Shown: positions 45,394 to 55,696, counted from the stretch's first letter. The stretch is 64,000 nucleotides of DNA from Bradyrhizobium lablabi (GCF_018131005.1 NZ_JAFCJK010000002.1:682001-746000); one strand, 5' to 3'. A program made the numbers and translations. Notes: generated by a model not told the origin, from the letters alone.

Positions 45394-47280
45394 ATGGCTC
45401 ATGTGGACACGACGTCGGCCGTGGCCGGTGAGGTCGCCTCCCGGTCCCCTCACCGCCGCTCCATTCTTGGTTCCATCGAAGCGGCGCTTGGGGTGTTGGT
45501 GGAGATCCCGGCGGCGATCCTGGTGGTGGCCGAGGTCGTGATTCTGTTCGCGGGCGTGGTGGCGCGTTACGCGCTCCACGCGCCGCTGATCTGGTCGGAC
45601 GAGCTGGCGTCGATCCTGTTCCTGTGGCTCGCGATGCTTGGATCGGCGGTGGCGTTTCGTCGCGGTGAGCATATGCGGATGACCGCGCTGGTCGCGAACG
45701 CAGGGCCGGCGCTGCGGGCCTATCTCGACGTCGTCGCGACATGCGCGGCGCTTGCTTTCCTGTTGCTGATCGCGCGGCCGGCATACGAATATGCCTATGA
45801 GGAAAGCTTCATCACCACGCCGGCGCTGCAGATCTCCAACACCTGGCGCGCTGCGGCGCTGCCGATCGGCATCTGCCTGATGGCGCTGTTCGCGCTGCTC
45901 CGGTTGGCGCGGACCGGCGATGTCAGGACCTTGCTGACCGCCATGATCACGGTAGCATCCGTGATCGGGCTGTTCTGGTTCGCACAGCCCTGGCTGCGGC
46001 CGCTCGGCAACCTCAATCTGATCATCTTCTTTGTCGGCGTGGTCGGATTCTGCGTCTTTGCCGGTGTGCCGATCGGCTTTGCCTTCGGCATGGCGATCGT
46101 CGGTTATCTCGCGCTGACAACGCGCACGCCGCTGATGGTGCTGGTCGGCCGCATGGACGACGGCATGAGCCATCTGATCCTGCTCTCGGTGCCGCTATTC
46201 GTCTTCCTCGGCCTCCTGATCGAGATGACAGGTATGGCACGCGCGATGGTCGCGTTCCTCGCAAGCCTGCTCGGGCATGTCAGGGGTGGGCTGCATTATG
46301 TGCTGGTGGGTGCCATGTATCTCGTCTCGGGAATCTCCGGATCGAAGGCTGCCGACATGGCGGCTGTCGCGCCGGTGCTGTTCCCCGAGATGAAGCAGCG
46401 TGGCGCCCGGTCTGGCGACCTCGTCGCCCTGCTCGCGGCGACCGGAGCGCAGACCGAAACCATCCCGCCGAGCCTGGTGCTGATCACCATCGGATCAGTG
46501 ACGGGCGTCTCGATCTCGGCGTTGTTCACCGGAGGGCTGCTGCCGGGTGTCGTGCTCGCGATCACGCTGTCGGCGCTGGTGTGGTGGCGCTATCGCGGCG
46601 AGGATCTCAGTCACGTCCAGCGCGCCAAGGCGGGCGAAATCGGGCGGGCATTCGTATTCGCCCTGCCGGCATTGGCCCTGCCCTTCGTGATCCGCTATGC
46701 CGTTGTCGAAGGCATCGCTACCGCGACCGAGGTCTCGACCATCGGCATCGTTTACGCGCTGGTGATCGGCTTGCTGATCTACCGTCAATTCGACTGGCGG
46801 CGGCTGCTGCCGATGTTGATCGATACGGCATGCCTGTCGGGCGCAATTCTCCTGATCATCGGGACCGCGACCGGCATGGCCTGGGGCCTGACCCAGTCCG
46901 GCTTCTCGCGCGCCCTGGCAGCGTCGATGACAGGCCTGCCCGGCGGTTCGGCGACCTTCATCGCCGTCTCGATCCTGGCCTTCGTGATCCTCGGCAGCGT
47001 ACTCGAGGGAATCCCGGCGATCGTGTTGTTCGGACCGCTTTTGTTTCCGATCGCAAGGGCGGTGGGCGTGCACGAGGTCCATTACGCCATGATCATCATT
47101 CTGGCGATGGGCATAGGATTGTTCGCGCCGCCCTTCGGAGTCGGCTATTATGCCGCCTGCGCCATCGGGCGTGTCGATCCGGCCGAGGGCATCCGGCCGA
47201 TCTGGGGCTACCTGTTGGCGCTGCTGATCGGCCTGATCATCGTCGCGATTTTTCCGTGGATTTCGATCGGGTTCCTATAA
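45394..47280 (+). CDS. TRAP transporter fused membrane subunit (DctQM)
   Basis: A 628-residue fusion. Residues about 1-190 are the small DctQ subunit with four helices (LIWSDELASILFLWLAMLGS is typical), and residues about 205-628 are the large DctM subunit with 12 helices (GFCVFAGVPIGFAFGMAIVG and GSKAADMAAVAPVLFPEMKQ). It uses the sodium or proton gradient to import the ligand delivered by the DctP-type protein encoded 21 bases upstream. Fused QM subunits are a normal variant of the family. The next gene begins 22 bases downstream. Confidence 0.95.
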   Translation: MAHVDTTSAVAGEVASRSPHRRSILGSIEAALGVLVEIPAAILVVAEVVILFAGVVARYALHAPLIWSDELASILFLWLAMLGSAVAFRRGEHMRMTALVANAGPALRAYLDVVATCAALAFLLLIARPAYEYAYEESFITTPALQISNTWRAAALPIGICLMALFALLRLARTGDVRTLLTAMITVASVIGLFWFAQPWLRPLGNLNLIIFFVGVVGFCVFAGVPIGFAFGMAIVGYLALTTRTPLMVLVGRMDDGMSHLILLSVPLFVFLGLLIEMTGMARAMVAFLASLLGHVRGGLHYVLVGAMYLVSGISGSKAADMAAVAPVLFPEMKQRGARSGDLVALLAATGAQTETIPPSLVLITIGSVTGVSISALFTGGLLPGVVLAITLSALVWWRYRGEDLSHVQRAKAGEIGRAFVFALPALALPFVIRYAVVEGIATATEVSTIGIVYALVIGLLIYRQFDWRRLLPMLIDTACLSGAILLIIGTATGMAWGLTQSGFSRALAASMTGLPGGSATFIAVSILAFVILGSVLEGIPAIVLFGPLLFPIARAVGVHEVHYAMIIILAMGIGLFAPPFGVGYYAACAIGRVDPAEGIRPIWGYLLALLIGLIIVAIFPWISIGFL

Positions 47281-47302
47281 ATTATTTCGATAGGATGGAG
47301 CC

Positions 47303-48952
47303 ATGAGTGCAGCTCAAAATCAGTACTCAATCGGATTGGACAAGACTCCGGCCAACTACGTGCCGCTCACACCGCTGAGCTTCCTCGCGCGGTCGGCTGC
47401 GGTCTATCCCGATCACGTCAGCACGGTCTATGAGGGCAAGAGCTTCACCTGGAAGCAGACCTATGAGCGCTGCAAGCGCTTCGCCTCGTATCTCGCCGGC
47501 CGCAGCATCGGCCTCGGCGACACTGTGGCTGCGATGCTGCCCAATATCCCGGCGATGAACGAATTGCATTTCGCAGTGCCGATGGCGGGCGCGGTGCTCA
47601 ACGCCCTCAACATCCGCCTCGATGCGCCGTCGATCGCATTCCAACTCGATCATGGCGGGGCGAAGGTGATCCTGGTCGATCCCGAATTTTCCGCCGTGAT
47701 CGCGGAAGCGCTCACGCTGATGAAGGGGCCGAAACCGTTCGTCATTGACGTCAACGACACGGCATTCGCCGGAGGCAAGCCAATCGGCGATGTCGAATAC
47801 GAGACGGCGGTCGCGCAAGGCGATCCCAGTTTCGTCGAACGGCTGCCGGCCGATGAATGGGACGCGATCGCGCTAAGCTACACGTCAGGCACAACGGGCA
47901 ATCCCAAGGGAGTGGTAACACATCACCGCGGCGCATATCTCAACGCCGTCAGCAACATCCTCGCCGGCAATCTCGGCCAGCATCCGGTGTACCTCTGGAC
48001 GCTGCCGATGTTCCATTGCAACGGCTGGTGCTTCCCGTGGACTGTCGCGGCGACCGCGGGCGTCAATGTCTGCCTGCGCAAGGTCGATCCGGCAAAGATC
48101 TTCGAACTGATCGCGAACCGTGGCGTCACCCATATGTGCGGCGCTCCGATCGTCTACAATACGCTGATCAATGCGCCGAACGCCCCGAAGGGCGGCAAGG
48201 CAAAATCCGTGGTCGGACTGATTGCGGGGGCGGCGCCGCCGGTTGCCGTGCTCGAAGGCGCCGAGAGCATCGGAATCAAGCTGACCCATGTCTACGGCCT
48301 TACCGAGGTCTACGGCCCCGCCGCCGTCTGCGCGGAGCAGCCGGGCTGGGATGAACTGTCGGCAGATCAGCGCGCGCAAATGAAGCGCAGACAAGGTGTG
48401 CCCTATCCGTTGCAGGAAGCGGTCACCGTGCTCGATCCGGAAACGATGCGCGAGGTACCGCGCGATGGCCAGACAATCGGCGAGGTGATGTTCCGCGGCA
48501 ATATCGTGATGAAGGGTTACCTGAAGAACGCGAAGGCGACGCAGGAAGCCTTTGCCGGGGGCTGGTTTCACACCGGCGACCTCGGCGTCCTCGACGAGCA
48601 TGGCTACGTCATCATCAAGGACCGTTCCAAGGACATTATCATCTCCGGCGGCGAGAACATCTCCTCAGTCGAGGTCGAAGACATCCTGTACAAGCACCCC
48701 GCCGTGCTGTTCGCGGCCGTCGTCGCCAAGCCGGATCCGAAATGGGGCGAGGTGCCCTGCGCCTTTCTCGAGTTGAAGGACGGAGCGACGGCGACTGAAG
48801 CCGAGATCATCGCCTATTGCCGCGAGCATATGTCGGGCTTCAAGACGCCCAAATCGGTGGTGTTCGGCGCAATCCCAAAGACATCGACCGGCAAGATCCA
48901 GAAATTCCTGCTGCGCAACCAGGTCGAGTCGGCAAAGGCGATCTCTGCGTAG
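47303..48952 (+). CDS. Acyl-CoA synthetase (AMP-binding, medium-chain/DmdB-like)
   Basis: A 549-residue ligase that activates a carboxylic acid with ATP and CoA. The AMP-binding motif is SYTSGTTGNPKGVVTHHRG, A5 is YGLTEVYGPA, A7 is WFHTGDLGVLDEHGY, A8 IKDRSKDIIISGGENISSVE, and the catalytic Lys is in KTSTGKIQKF. The opening ANYVPLTPLSFLARSAAVYP places it in the group containing 3-methylmercaptopropionate-CoA ligase and medium-chain ligases. It ends the TRAP operon and probably activates the imported acid. GGATGGAG lies just before the ATG. Confidence 0.93.
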   Translation: MSAAQNQYSIGLDKTPANYVPLTPLSFLARSAAVYPDHVSTVYEGKSFTWKQTYERCKRFASYLAGRSIGLGDTVAAMLPNIPAMNELHFAVPMAGAVLNALNIRLDAPSIAFQLDHGGAKVILVDPEFSAVIAEALTLMKGPKPFVIDVNDTAFAGGKPIGDVEYETAVAQGDPSFVERLPADEWDAIALSYTSGTTGNPKGVVTHHRGAYLNAVSNILAGNLGQHPVYLWTLPMFHCNGWCFPWTVAATAGVNVCLRKVDPAKIFELIANRGVTHMCGAPIVYNTLINAPNAPKGGKAKSVVGLIAGAAPPVAVLEGAESIGIKLTHVYGLTEVYGPAAVCAEQPGWDELSADQRAQMKRRQGVPYPLQEAVTVLDPETMREVPRDGQTIGEVMFRGNIVMKGYLKNAKATQEAFAGGWFHTGDLGVLDEHGYVIIKDRSKDIIISGGENISSVEVEDILYKHPAVLFAAVVAKPDPKWGEVPCAFLELKDGATATEAEIIAYCREHMSGFKTPKSVVFGAIPKTSTGKIQKFLLRNQVESAKAISA

Positions 48953-48967
48953 CCTGGAGCAGCACCG

Positions 48968-49762
48968 CTATAGGTCCAGCCGCAGGCCGTCATAGGCTGG
49001 CACGACGTTGGCGGGCAGCGATTGCCGGAGCACCTCGTAGTCGAGGTCGGCATGCATGTTGGTGATGACGGCGCGCTTCGGCTTGAAGCGGTCGATCCAG
49101 GTCAGCGCATCGCTCACGCTGAAATGACTCGGATGGCCCGCATAGCGCAAGCCGTCGACGATCCAGAGATCGAGGTCTTGCAACGCCGGCCAACTTTCCG
49201 CGGGAATATCGTGCAGGTCGGGCGTGTAGGCGGCGGCGCCGATCCGAAAGCCGAGCGCGGGAATTTTGCCGTGATGAACCAGGAAGGCAGTCAGTTTCAG
49301 CGGGCCGCCCTTCCCTTCGGTGGTGTGAGTCTCGCCCGCCTCGATGGAATGCCGCGTCAGGATCGGCGGGTAATCACTGCCCTCAGGCGAGATGAAGCAA
49401 TAAGAGAACCGCGCCATGATGTCCTTGGCGGTCGACTGGTTGAAATAGACCGGAATGCGCCGCCGCTGGTGCAGCACGACCGAGCGCAGGTCGTCGATCC
49501 CGTGGGTCTGGTCGGCGTGCTCATGCGTCAGGAATGCCGCGTCGATATGGTCGACCTCGGCATCGATCAATTGCTCGCGCAGGTCCGGCGAAGTATCGAT
49601 CAAGACCCGCGTGGTGCCATGCGTCCCCTTGCGTTCGACCAGCAGCGAGCAGCGGCGACGACGGTTCTTGGGATTGGTGGGATCGCACGCACCCCAGCCG
49701 AGCGCCGGGCGCGGTACTCCGGCCGAAGAGCCGCAACCGAGGATCATCAACGTCACGGTCAT
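48968..49762 (-). CDS. MBL-fold metallo-hydrolase (PhnP/phosphodiesterase-like)
   Basis: A 264-residue metallo-beta-lactamase-fold protein. LTHEHADQTHGIDDLR is the metal-binding HxHxDH motif, GCGSSAGVPRPALGWGACD opens the fold as in PhnP-type phosphoribosyl cyclic phosphodiesterases, and ITNMHADLDYEVLRQSL supplies the late His. Genes of this type commonly follow tatD in alphaproteobacteria and often lack any phosphonate genes, as here, so a role in nucleotide or RNA turnover is possible. Its start overlaps the tatD stop as ATGA. Confidence 0.9.
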   Translation of the reverse strand: MTVTLMILGCGSSAGVPRPALGWGACDPTNPKNRRRRCSLLVERKGTHGTTRVLIDTSPDLREQLIDAEVDHIDAAFLTHEHADQTHGIDDLRSVVLHQRRRIPVYFNQSTAKDIMARFSYCFISPEGSDYPPILTRHSIEAGETHTTEGKGGPLKLTAFLVHHGKIPALGFRIGAAAYTPDLHDIPAESWPALQDLDLWIVDGLRYAGHPSHFSVSDALTWIDRFKPKRAVITNMHADLDYEVLRQSLPANVVPAYDGLRLDL

Positions 49763-50550
49763 GCGGCCTCATTCGGCGCCGGCACCTTGGAGAACAGGCG
49801 AAAGAAATTGTCCGTGGTCTGCCGCGACATCTCCTCCAGCGTGACACCGCGCGCATCCGCCAGCACCTTGGCGACCTCGACCACATAGGATGGCTCATTG
49901 CGCTTGCCGCGGAATTTTCCCGGCGCGAGATACGGCGCATCGGTCTCGACCATGATGCGGTCGGCCGGCAATTCCGCTGCGAGCGCGCGCAGCGCGTCCG
50001 ATTTCTTGAAGGTCAAGATGCCGGTGAACGAAATCGAGAGTCCGAGTGCAATCGCCTTCAACGCAAGTTCACGCCCGCCTGTGTAGCAATGCAGCACCGC
50101 CTTGAACGGCCCCTTCGCCACCTCATCTTCGAGGATGCGGCCACAATCCTCGTCGGCTTCGCGGGTGTGGATCACGAGCGGCAGGCCGGTGGCGCGGGCG
50201 GCGGCGATGTGGGTGCGGAAGCCGCGCTCCTGCGCTTCGCGCGAACCGTGCTCGTAGAAATAGTCGAGCCCGGCCTCCCCAAGTGCCACGACCTTCGGGT
50301 GCCTGGCAAGTTCGATCAACTCGGTTGCGGGAATGCCGTCTTCCTCGTCGGCCTGGTGCGGATGCGTGCCGACGGAGCAGTAGACATTCGGAAAGCGTTC
50401 GGCGATCGAGAGCAGCGCGGCGAGCCGTTTCACGCGCGTCGAGATCGTGACGATGCGACCGACGCCGGCCGCCGCGGCGCGGTCGATGATCCCGTCGAGA
50501 TCGTCGGCAAAGTCGGGAAAATCCAGATGGCAGTGACTGTCGACCAGCAT
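49759..50550 (-). CDS. tatD: TatD-family metal-dependent DNase
   Basis: A 263-residue TIM-barrel hydrolase. DSHCHLDFPDF gives the first metal His pair, VALGEAGLDYFYE the bridging Glu, PLVIHTREADED and VLHCYTGGREL further His ligands, and METDAPYLAPG the final Asp. TatD proteins act as 3'-5' exonucleases on DNA. The start at MLVDSHCH is used; the frame is open well upstream but over metG. It follows metG after 14 bases, the normal order in this class. Confidence 0.94.
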   Translation of the reverse strand: MLVDSHCHLDFPDFADDLDGIIDRAAAAGVGRIVTISTRVKRLAALLSIAERFPNVYCSVGTHPHQADEEDGIPATELIELARHPKVVALGEAGLDYFYEHGSREAQERGFRTHIAAARATGLPLVIHTREADEDCGRILEDEVAKGPFKAVLHCYTGGRELALKAIALGLSISFTGILTFKKSDALRALAAELPADRIMVETDAPYLAPGKFRGKRNEPSYVVEVAKVLADARGVTLEEMSRQTTDNFFRLFSKVPAPNEAA

Positions 50551-50564
50551 GACTCGCGAACCGC

Positions 50565-52499
50565 TCACTCGACCTTCGGTTCCACATAGCGCGGAAATAC
50601 GCCGATGGGCGCCGGCAGAACCGTGCCCGGCTTGATCCGCTCGCCAAGCGCAGCAAAGCTGCGCGCATCCTCGGGAATGCCGAGGCTGTCGAGCATTTTC
50701 GCGCAGGACGCCGGCATTACCGCCTGTGCCATGACGGCGATCTGGCGCACCACTTCGGCCGTGACATAGAGCACCGTCTTCTGGCGCGCGGGGTCGGTCT
50801 TCGCCAATGCCCATGGCGCCTCCCCCGCAAAGTAGCGGTTGGCTTCGGCGACCACGGCCCAGACCGTGTTGAGCCACTGATGGATCTGCTGCGTCGCCAT
50901 TGCGCTCCGTGATGTCTCCAGCATGGCGTCGGCCTGGGCCAGGATCGCCCTGTCGTTGTCGGACAACTCGCCGGGCTCCGGCAGAAAGCCGCCAAGCTGC
51001 TTTGCGATCATCGACAGCGAGCGTTGGGCCAGATTGCCAAAATCATTGGCGAGATCAGCATTGATGCGCGCGACGATGGCCTCGTGGTTATAGTTTCCAT
51101 CCTGCCCGAACGGCACTTCTCGTAGAAAGAAATAACGCACCTGGTCGACGCCATATTGCTCGGCGAGATTGAAGGGGTCGACGACATTGCCGACCGACTT
51201 CGACATCTTCTCGCCCCTGCTAAATAGGAAGCCATGCGCGTAGACGCGTTTCTGTACCGGAATTCCCGCCGACATCAGGAATGCCGGCCAGTACACCGCG
51301 TGGAAGCGGATGATGTCCTTGCCGATGATATGCACATCCGCGGGCCAGTAGCGCCAATTCGAATCATTTTCGTCGGGGTAGCCAACGCCGGTGATGTAAT
51401 TGGTCAGCGCATCGACCCAGACATACATCACATGTGCCGGGTCGTTGGGGACCTTAACGCCCCAATCAAAGGTGGTACGCGAGATCGAAAGATCCTTGAG
51501 CCCGCCCTTCACGAAGCTCATCACTTCATTGCGCCGCGAATCCGGGCCAATGAAGTCAGGCTGGCTCTCGTAGAGATGCAGGAGCTTGTCCTGGTAAGAT
51601 GAGAGCTTGAAGAAGTAGCTCTTCTCCTCGACCCACTCGACTGGCGTACCCTGCGGTCCGCGCCGGACGTTGTCCTCGCCGACCGTGGTCTCGTCCTCGG
51701 CGTAATAGGCCTCGTCGCGCACCGAGTACCAACCGGCATAGGTGTCGATGTAGATGTCGCCGTTCTCCTGCATGCGATTCCAGATCGCCTGCACGGAGCG
51801 GTGATGCGCCGGCTCCGAGGTGCGAATGAAGCGGTCGAACGAGACGTTGAGCCGCTGGTCCATTTCCTTGAAGCGCGCGGCGTTGCGGGTTGCGAGATCG
51901 GCCGGTGTCAATCCCTCGCTCTGCGCGGTTTGAATCATCTTCTGACCGTGCTCGTCGGTGCCGGTGAGGAAGAACACATCCTTGCCGTCGAGTCGCTGGA
52001 AGCGTGCCAGTGCGTCGGTTGCAATCGCCTCGTAGGCGTGGCCGATATGCGGCTGGCCGTTTGGATAGGCGATCGCCGTCGTGATATAGTACAGGTTGCC
52101 ACGATCCGCTGCCGATGCAGAGATGGGCCGAGGCGCGGAGCCGGCGGCCACAACAACGGGTTTGGATTGGTTCGGTGCGGGGGTCGTCCTCGATGGTCTT
52201 TTGGTCGCTTTCGGTGTGGCCGGCTTCGCAGGTGGCGATGCCACGGCCGCGACGGCCTTTCTGGTCGACGTTTTGGCCGACTTATTCGGCGTCGTCCTGA
52301 CCGCTTTCCTCGAGGTCTTCCGGGCAGCCGACTTCTTCGCGGATTTCTTAACCGTCTTCCTTGCCTTCGTGACGGCGCGCTTGCCCTTCTTGGCCACGCG
52401 CTTCGTCCCGGGCGCTTTCTTCGTCGCGCGCGCCGGCGAGCCCTTCTTCGTCTTCTTGGACTTCTTCTTCGACGATTTCTTCCTAGCGGTCGCCACCAC
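50565..52499 (-). CDS. metG: Methionyl-tRNA synthetase with lysine-rich N-terminal extension
   Basis: A 644-residue protein. Residues from about 134 are a normal class I synthetase: [10 protein letters not shown] is the HIGH motif and [16 protein letters not shown] the KMSKS loop, with the anticodon-binding helical domain after. It lacks a C-terminal tRNA-binding (TRBD) domain, as expected for the short form. The first 130 residues are almost only Lys, Ala, Arg, Thr, Ser and Pro in AKK/KxAKK repeats, like histone H1 tails. The GTG start has AAAGGA 4-5 bases upstream, so the extension is probably translated. It may bind tRNA or nucleic acid in place of the missing domain. Confidence 0.95.
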   Translation of the reverse strand: MVATARKKSSKKKSKKTKKGSPARATKKAPGTKRVAKKGKRAVTKARKTVKKSAKKSAARKTSRKAVRTTPNKSAKTSTRKAVAAVASPPAKPATPKATKRPSRTTPAPNQSKPVVVAAGSAPRPISASAADRGNLYYITTAIAYPNGQPHIGHAYEAIATDALARFQRLDGKDVFFLTGTDEHGQKMIQTAQSEGLTPADLATRNAARFKEMDQRLNVSFDRFIRTSEPAHHRSVQAIWNRMQENGDIYIDTYAGWYSVRDEAYYAEDETTVGEDNVRRGPQGTPVEWVEEKSYFFKLSSYQDKLLHLYESQPDFIGPDSRRNEVMSFVKGGLKDLSISRTTFDWGVKVPNDPAHVMYVWVDALTNYITGVGYPDENDSNWRYWPADVHIIGKDIIRFHAVYWPAFLMSAGIPVQKRVYAHGFLFSRGEKMSKSVGNVVDPFNLAEQYGVDQVRYFFLREVPFGQDGNYNHEAIVARINADLANDFGNLAQRSLSMIAKQLGGFLPEPGELSDNDRAILAQADAMLETSRSAMATQQIHQWLNTVWAVVAEANRYFAGEAPWALAKTDPARQKTVLYVTAEVVRQIAVMAQAVMPASCAKMLDSLGIPEDARSFAALGERIKPGTVLPAPIGVFPRYVEPKVE

Positions 52500-52553
52500 G
52501 GATTCCTTTGCAAACCAAATCGGGATTGTCGGGATAGTTGTCAGACGAAGCGT

Positions 52554-53594
52554 CTATCGGGTCGCTTCAGCAAGCAGCGAAAACACCGAGAAAACCAGCG
52601 GTTTGCGCTCCAGATTGTAGGCCTCAGTATCGCGCGCGGCGCGCATGATCTTTTCCCATACCTCCGCGAGCCGTGCAAGACGCGGCAGATTGGTGTTGGC
52701 GTCGCCCGCACGAAGCCTCTCACTCATCCAGCGATCGATGCTGTCGATGAAGGCGGCGAGTGCGACGCGGTCGCTGGTGCCGAGCGCATCGCCGAGCGCG
52801 TGCAGTTCGCGCGGATCAACCCGCGGCAGCGTCGCGAGCAGCGCGGCCGTACGCTGCTGCAGCTTGAGTGCATCGCCACCGAGCAGCGACAGCGCCCTTC
52901 CCACACTTCCCTCGGAGGCCGCGGCGGCTTCGATCAACGCGGGTTCGTCAGATGCAATGTCAGCCGCGGCCGCAGCGGCACGGATGACATCGCCCTCGTC
53001 GAGCGGGCGCAACAACAGTTTGCGGCAGCGGGAGAGGATCGTCGGCAGCACCCGCGAAGGCGCGTGGCTGACCAGGAGAAACAGGGATTGCTGTGGCGGC
53101 TCCTCCAAGATCTTGAGCAGCGCATTCGCGGCATTCGGATTAAGCTCGTCGACGGTGTCGACGATGCAGACCCGCCAGCCATCGACCGCGGCGGTCGAGC
53201 CGAAGAACGAAATCGTCTCCCGCGTTTCGTCGACGGTGATTACCGTCCGCAGCACGCCGCGATCGTTGAGGCCGCGCTCCAGCACCAATAGCCCGCCATG
53301 CGCGCCGGCCGTGATCTGCCGCGCCACGGGGTCAGCCGGATCGATCCGCAGCGTCGGCGCCTGCTGCACCTCGGAGGCCATCGAGTTGCGAAACGCAAGC
53401 ACGAACCGCGCCATACGATAGGCCAGCGTCGCCTTGCCGATACCCTGCGCTCCGCCAATCAGCCAGGCATGAGGAATCCGCCCGCTGCGATAGCCGCCGA
53501 GCAAGGCCATCTCCGCTTCGCGATGCCCGAACAGGTCGGGCGTCTCACGCGGATGCCGGATTGCGATCTCCTGCTCGGTCTTGCGTGCGCTCAT
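52554..53594 (-). CDS. holB: DNA polymerase III delta-prime subunit
   Basis: A 346-residue clamp-loader subunit. GHREAEMALLGGYRSGRIPH and HAWLIGGAQGIGKATLAYRM form the N-terminal AAA+ motif with a P-loop variant GAQGIGKAT, and ALLKILEEPPQQSLFLLVSH holds the SRC-neighbour region LPTILSRCRKL. The start ATG at 53594 overlaps the tmk stop by 4 bases. The zinc-finger cysteines of some delta-prime proteins are not apparent. Confidence 0.94.
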   Translation of the reverse strand: MSARKTEQEIAIRHPRETPDLFGHREAEMALLGGYRSGRIPHAWLIGGAQGIGKATLAYRMARFVLAFRNSMASEVQQAPTLRIDPADPVARQITAGAHGGLLVLERGLNDRGVLRTVITVDETRETISFFGSTAAVDGWRVCIVDTVDELNPNAANALLKILEEPPQQSLFLLVSHAPSRVLPTILSRCRKLLLRPLDEGDVIRAAAAAADIASDEPALIEAAAASEGSVGRALSLLGGDALKLQQRTAALLATLPRVDPRELHALGDALGTSDRVALAAFIDSIDRWMSERLRAGDANTNLPRLARLAEVWEKIMRAARDTEAYNLERKPLVFSVFSLLAEATR

Positions 53595-54277
53595 GCCGAA
53601 CTGGCCGTCTTTGCTGCGGTGACCAGATGCTCGCGCAACGCAGCCCACACCTTGGACGACACCGTCTCGGGATCGGCAGTGGCGTCGATCAGCACGCAGC
53701 GCTGCGGATCGTCCTTCGCGATGCGCTTGTAGGCCTCACGCAGATCCTGGTGGAATTTGATGTCCTCCGCCTCGAAGCGATCGGCCGCGCCGCTGCCGCG
53801 CCGTACGGCGGCACGCTGCAGGCCGATTTCCACGGGCACATCGAGAATGATGGTCAGATCCGGCTTGAGATCGCCGATCGTGACCCGCTGCATCGCATTG
53901 ACGAGTTCGGGCAGTACCTGGCCGAGCTGGCCCTGATAGGCGCGCGTGGAATCGAAGAAGCGGTCGCAGAGCACCCAGGTTCCCTGGTTGAGCGCGGGCA
54001 GGATGACGGTTCGGACATGATCGTCTCGCGCGGCGGCAAATAGCAGCGTCTCGGCCTCCGGCCCAAGCAGCTTACCCATCCCCGACAGCACCAGATGGCG
54101 GATGACCTCGGCGCCCGGTGAGCCGCCGGGCTCGCGGGTCACGATGGTGCGCAGCTTTGCTGCATCAAGCCGTTCGGCGAGTTTGCGAATCTGGGTGGAT
54201 TTCCCGGAGCCCTCGCCACCCTCAAAGGTAATAAAGCGACCGCGCAAGTTCGGCCGTCTGACTGTTGCTTCAGCCAT
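53591..54277 (-). CDS. tmk: Thymidylate kinase
   Basis: A 228-residue kinase forming dTDP from dTMP. P-loop FEGGEGSGKST, TREPGGSPGAEVIR, the DR motif VLCDRFFDSTRAYQG and the lid RRGSGAADRFEAED are all in place. The chosen start MAEATVRRPNLRGRFITFEG lies 2 bases after the dacC stop codon. The longer frame upstream runs over dacC and is ignored. Confidence 0.96.
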   Translation of the reverse strand: MAEATVRRPNLRGRFITFEGGEGSGKSTQIRKLAERLDAAKLRTIVTREPGGSPGAEVIRHLVLSGMGKLLGPEAETLLFAAARDDHVRTVILPALNQGTWVLCDRFFDSTRAYQGQLGQVLPELVNAMQRVTIGDLKPDLTIILDVPVEIGLQRAAVRRGSGAADRFEAEDIKFHQDLREAYKRIAKDDPQRCVLIDATADPETVSSKVWAALREHLVTAAKTASSA

Positions 54278-54278
54278 G

Positions 54279-55538
54279 TCAGAGCTTCTCGACCCCGGCG
54301 CGGAACATGCCGATGACGAGCTCCTGGGCACCGTCGAGCGCGCGACGGATCGTTGATCCGGTACCAATCGCCTCCGCCGCAAACAACGGCGTCTCCATGG
54401 CGACATTGCCGCCGCGCCAAACCCTGACGATGCCAACCCTCTGGCCGGCTGCGATCGGCGCGCGCACCGGACCGTTATAGATAATGCGGGCGATCAGCTT
54501 GTCGTTGCCGTTCTTCGAAACCATTACCTTGATCGGATCAGGGCTCACAAGTTTCACTGAACTGCTATCGCCGCCAAATACCTTGGCGTAGCCAACCGGC
54601 TGATCGGCCGCGATCAACGTCCGCGTTTCGAAGCTGCGGAACCCCCATTCCAGCATCTTCTTGGCCTCAGTGGCGCGATCCTCGGAATCTTCAAGACCAT
54701 TGACCACGACGATGAGCCTTGTGTCGTTCTGGACAGCCGAGCCGACCATCCCGTAGCCGCCTTCCTTGGTGTAGCCCGTCTTCAGCCCATCGGCGCCGGT
54801 CAGCGCGTTAAGCAGGGGATTGCGGTTCTGCTGGCGAATTTTGTTCCAGGTGAACTCCTTCTCGCCGAACAGTTTGTACATGTCGGGATAAGTCCGAATG
54901 ATGTGGCGCGCGAGCTTCGCAAGTTCCCGTACCGTCATCTTGTTTCCGGGATCAGGTAACCCATTGGAATTGGCGAAGGTCGATTTCGTGAGCCCCAGTT
55001 CCCGGGCGCGTTTGGTCATGAACTCCGTGGCAAAGGTATATTCGTTGCCGGCGATGCCTTCGGCGAGCGCAATGCAGGCGTCGTTGCCGCTCTGAATGAT
55101 CGCGCCGTGGAGGAGGTCGTCGACCGAGACCTTGCTGTGGAGCGCAGCGAACATGGTCGATCCGCCGGCGGGCGCCCCACCTCGCCGCCAGGCGTTTTCG
55201 CTGATCCGGTACTCGTCGGTCAGCTTGATGTCGCCCTTCTTGACGGCGTTGAACACTACCTCGGTCGTCATCAACTTCATCATGCTGGAGGGAGCGCGGA
55301 GCTCGTCGGCATTCTTTTCGAACAGGACACTGCCGCTCGATGCTTCGATGAGGATCGCTGTCGGAGCGTCGCCATCGAACCCTCCCTCCTCCTTCTTGCC
55401 GCCCTGGATGCTGTTGTTGGCGGCGTAGACGAACCCGCCGTAGCCGATGCCAAGCGCGACGATGGCTGCCACCAGCCCACGCCAGCAACGTCCGGCACGG
55501 GCGGCGAACGTGTGGAGAATTGCGGTCTCGACTGCCAT
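54279..55538 (-). CDS. dacC: D-alanyl-D-alanine carboxypeptidase (PBP5/6 type)
   Basis: A 419-residue low-molecular-weight penicillin-binding protein that trims pentapeptides in the periplasm. A signal or anchor helix spans about residues 20-40 (GLVAAIVALGIGYGGFVYAA). The three active-site motifs are present: SSMMK (Ser85, Lys88), IQSGNDA and LKTGYT. The C-terminal domain 2 begins near residue 300 and ends without a clear amphipathic anchor helix. It heads the dacC-tmk-holB-metG-tatD block. The frame extends 57 codons upstream without protein-like character. Confidence 0.94.
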   Translation of the reverse strand: MAVETAILHTFAARAGRCWRGLVAAIVALGIGYGGFVYAANNSIQGGKKEEGGFDGDAPTAILIEASSGSVLFEKNADELRAPSSMMKLMTTEVVFNAVKKGDIKLTDEYRISENAWRRGGAPAGGSTMFAALHSKVSVDDLLHGAIIQSGNDACIALAEGIAGNEYTFATEFMTKRARELGLTKSTFANSNGLPDPGNKMTVRELAKLARHIIRTYPDMYKLFGEKEFTWNKIRQQNRNPLLNALTGADGLKTGYTKEGGYGMVGSAVQNDTRLIVVVNGLEDSEDRATEAKKMLEWGFRSFETRTLIAADQPVGYAKVFGGDSSSVKLVSPDPIKVMVSKNGNDKLIARIIYNGPVRAPIAAGQRVGIVRVWRGGNVAMETPLFAAEAIGTGSTIRRALDGAQELVIGMFRAGVEKL

Positions 55539-55696
55539 CGGCGATGTCCTGAAAGGTTGCGTTCTAACAGTTGGAAGTATCGCAAACAACTGAGGTTTTT
55601 GCGCCTGTGCACGGCAGGTTGGATTGCCGCTCGCCGCAAATGACCATATCCTCGGAACCGAACACCGACACCGCAGCCGAACAGGGCGGAAACGCG

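Noticed and set aside
44644..46173. 509-codon frame on the minus strand
   Set aside because: It is antisense to the TRAP genes and composed mostly of Arg, Gln, His and Asp with no family features.
51801..53291. 496-codon frame on the plus strand
   Set aside because: It is antisense to metG and holB. The lysine-rich tail on the other strand gives a long Phe/Arg/Gly-rich artefact.
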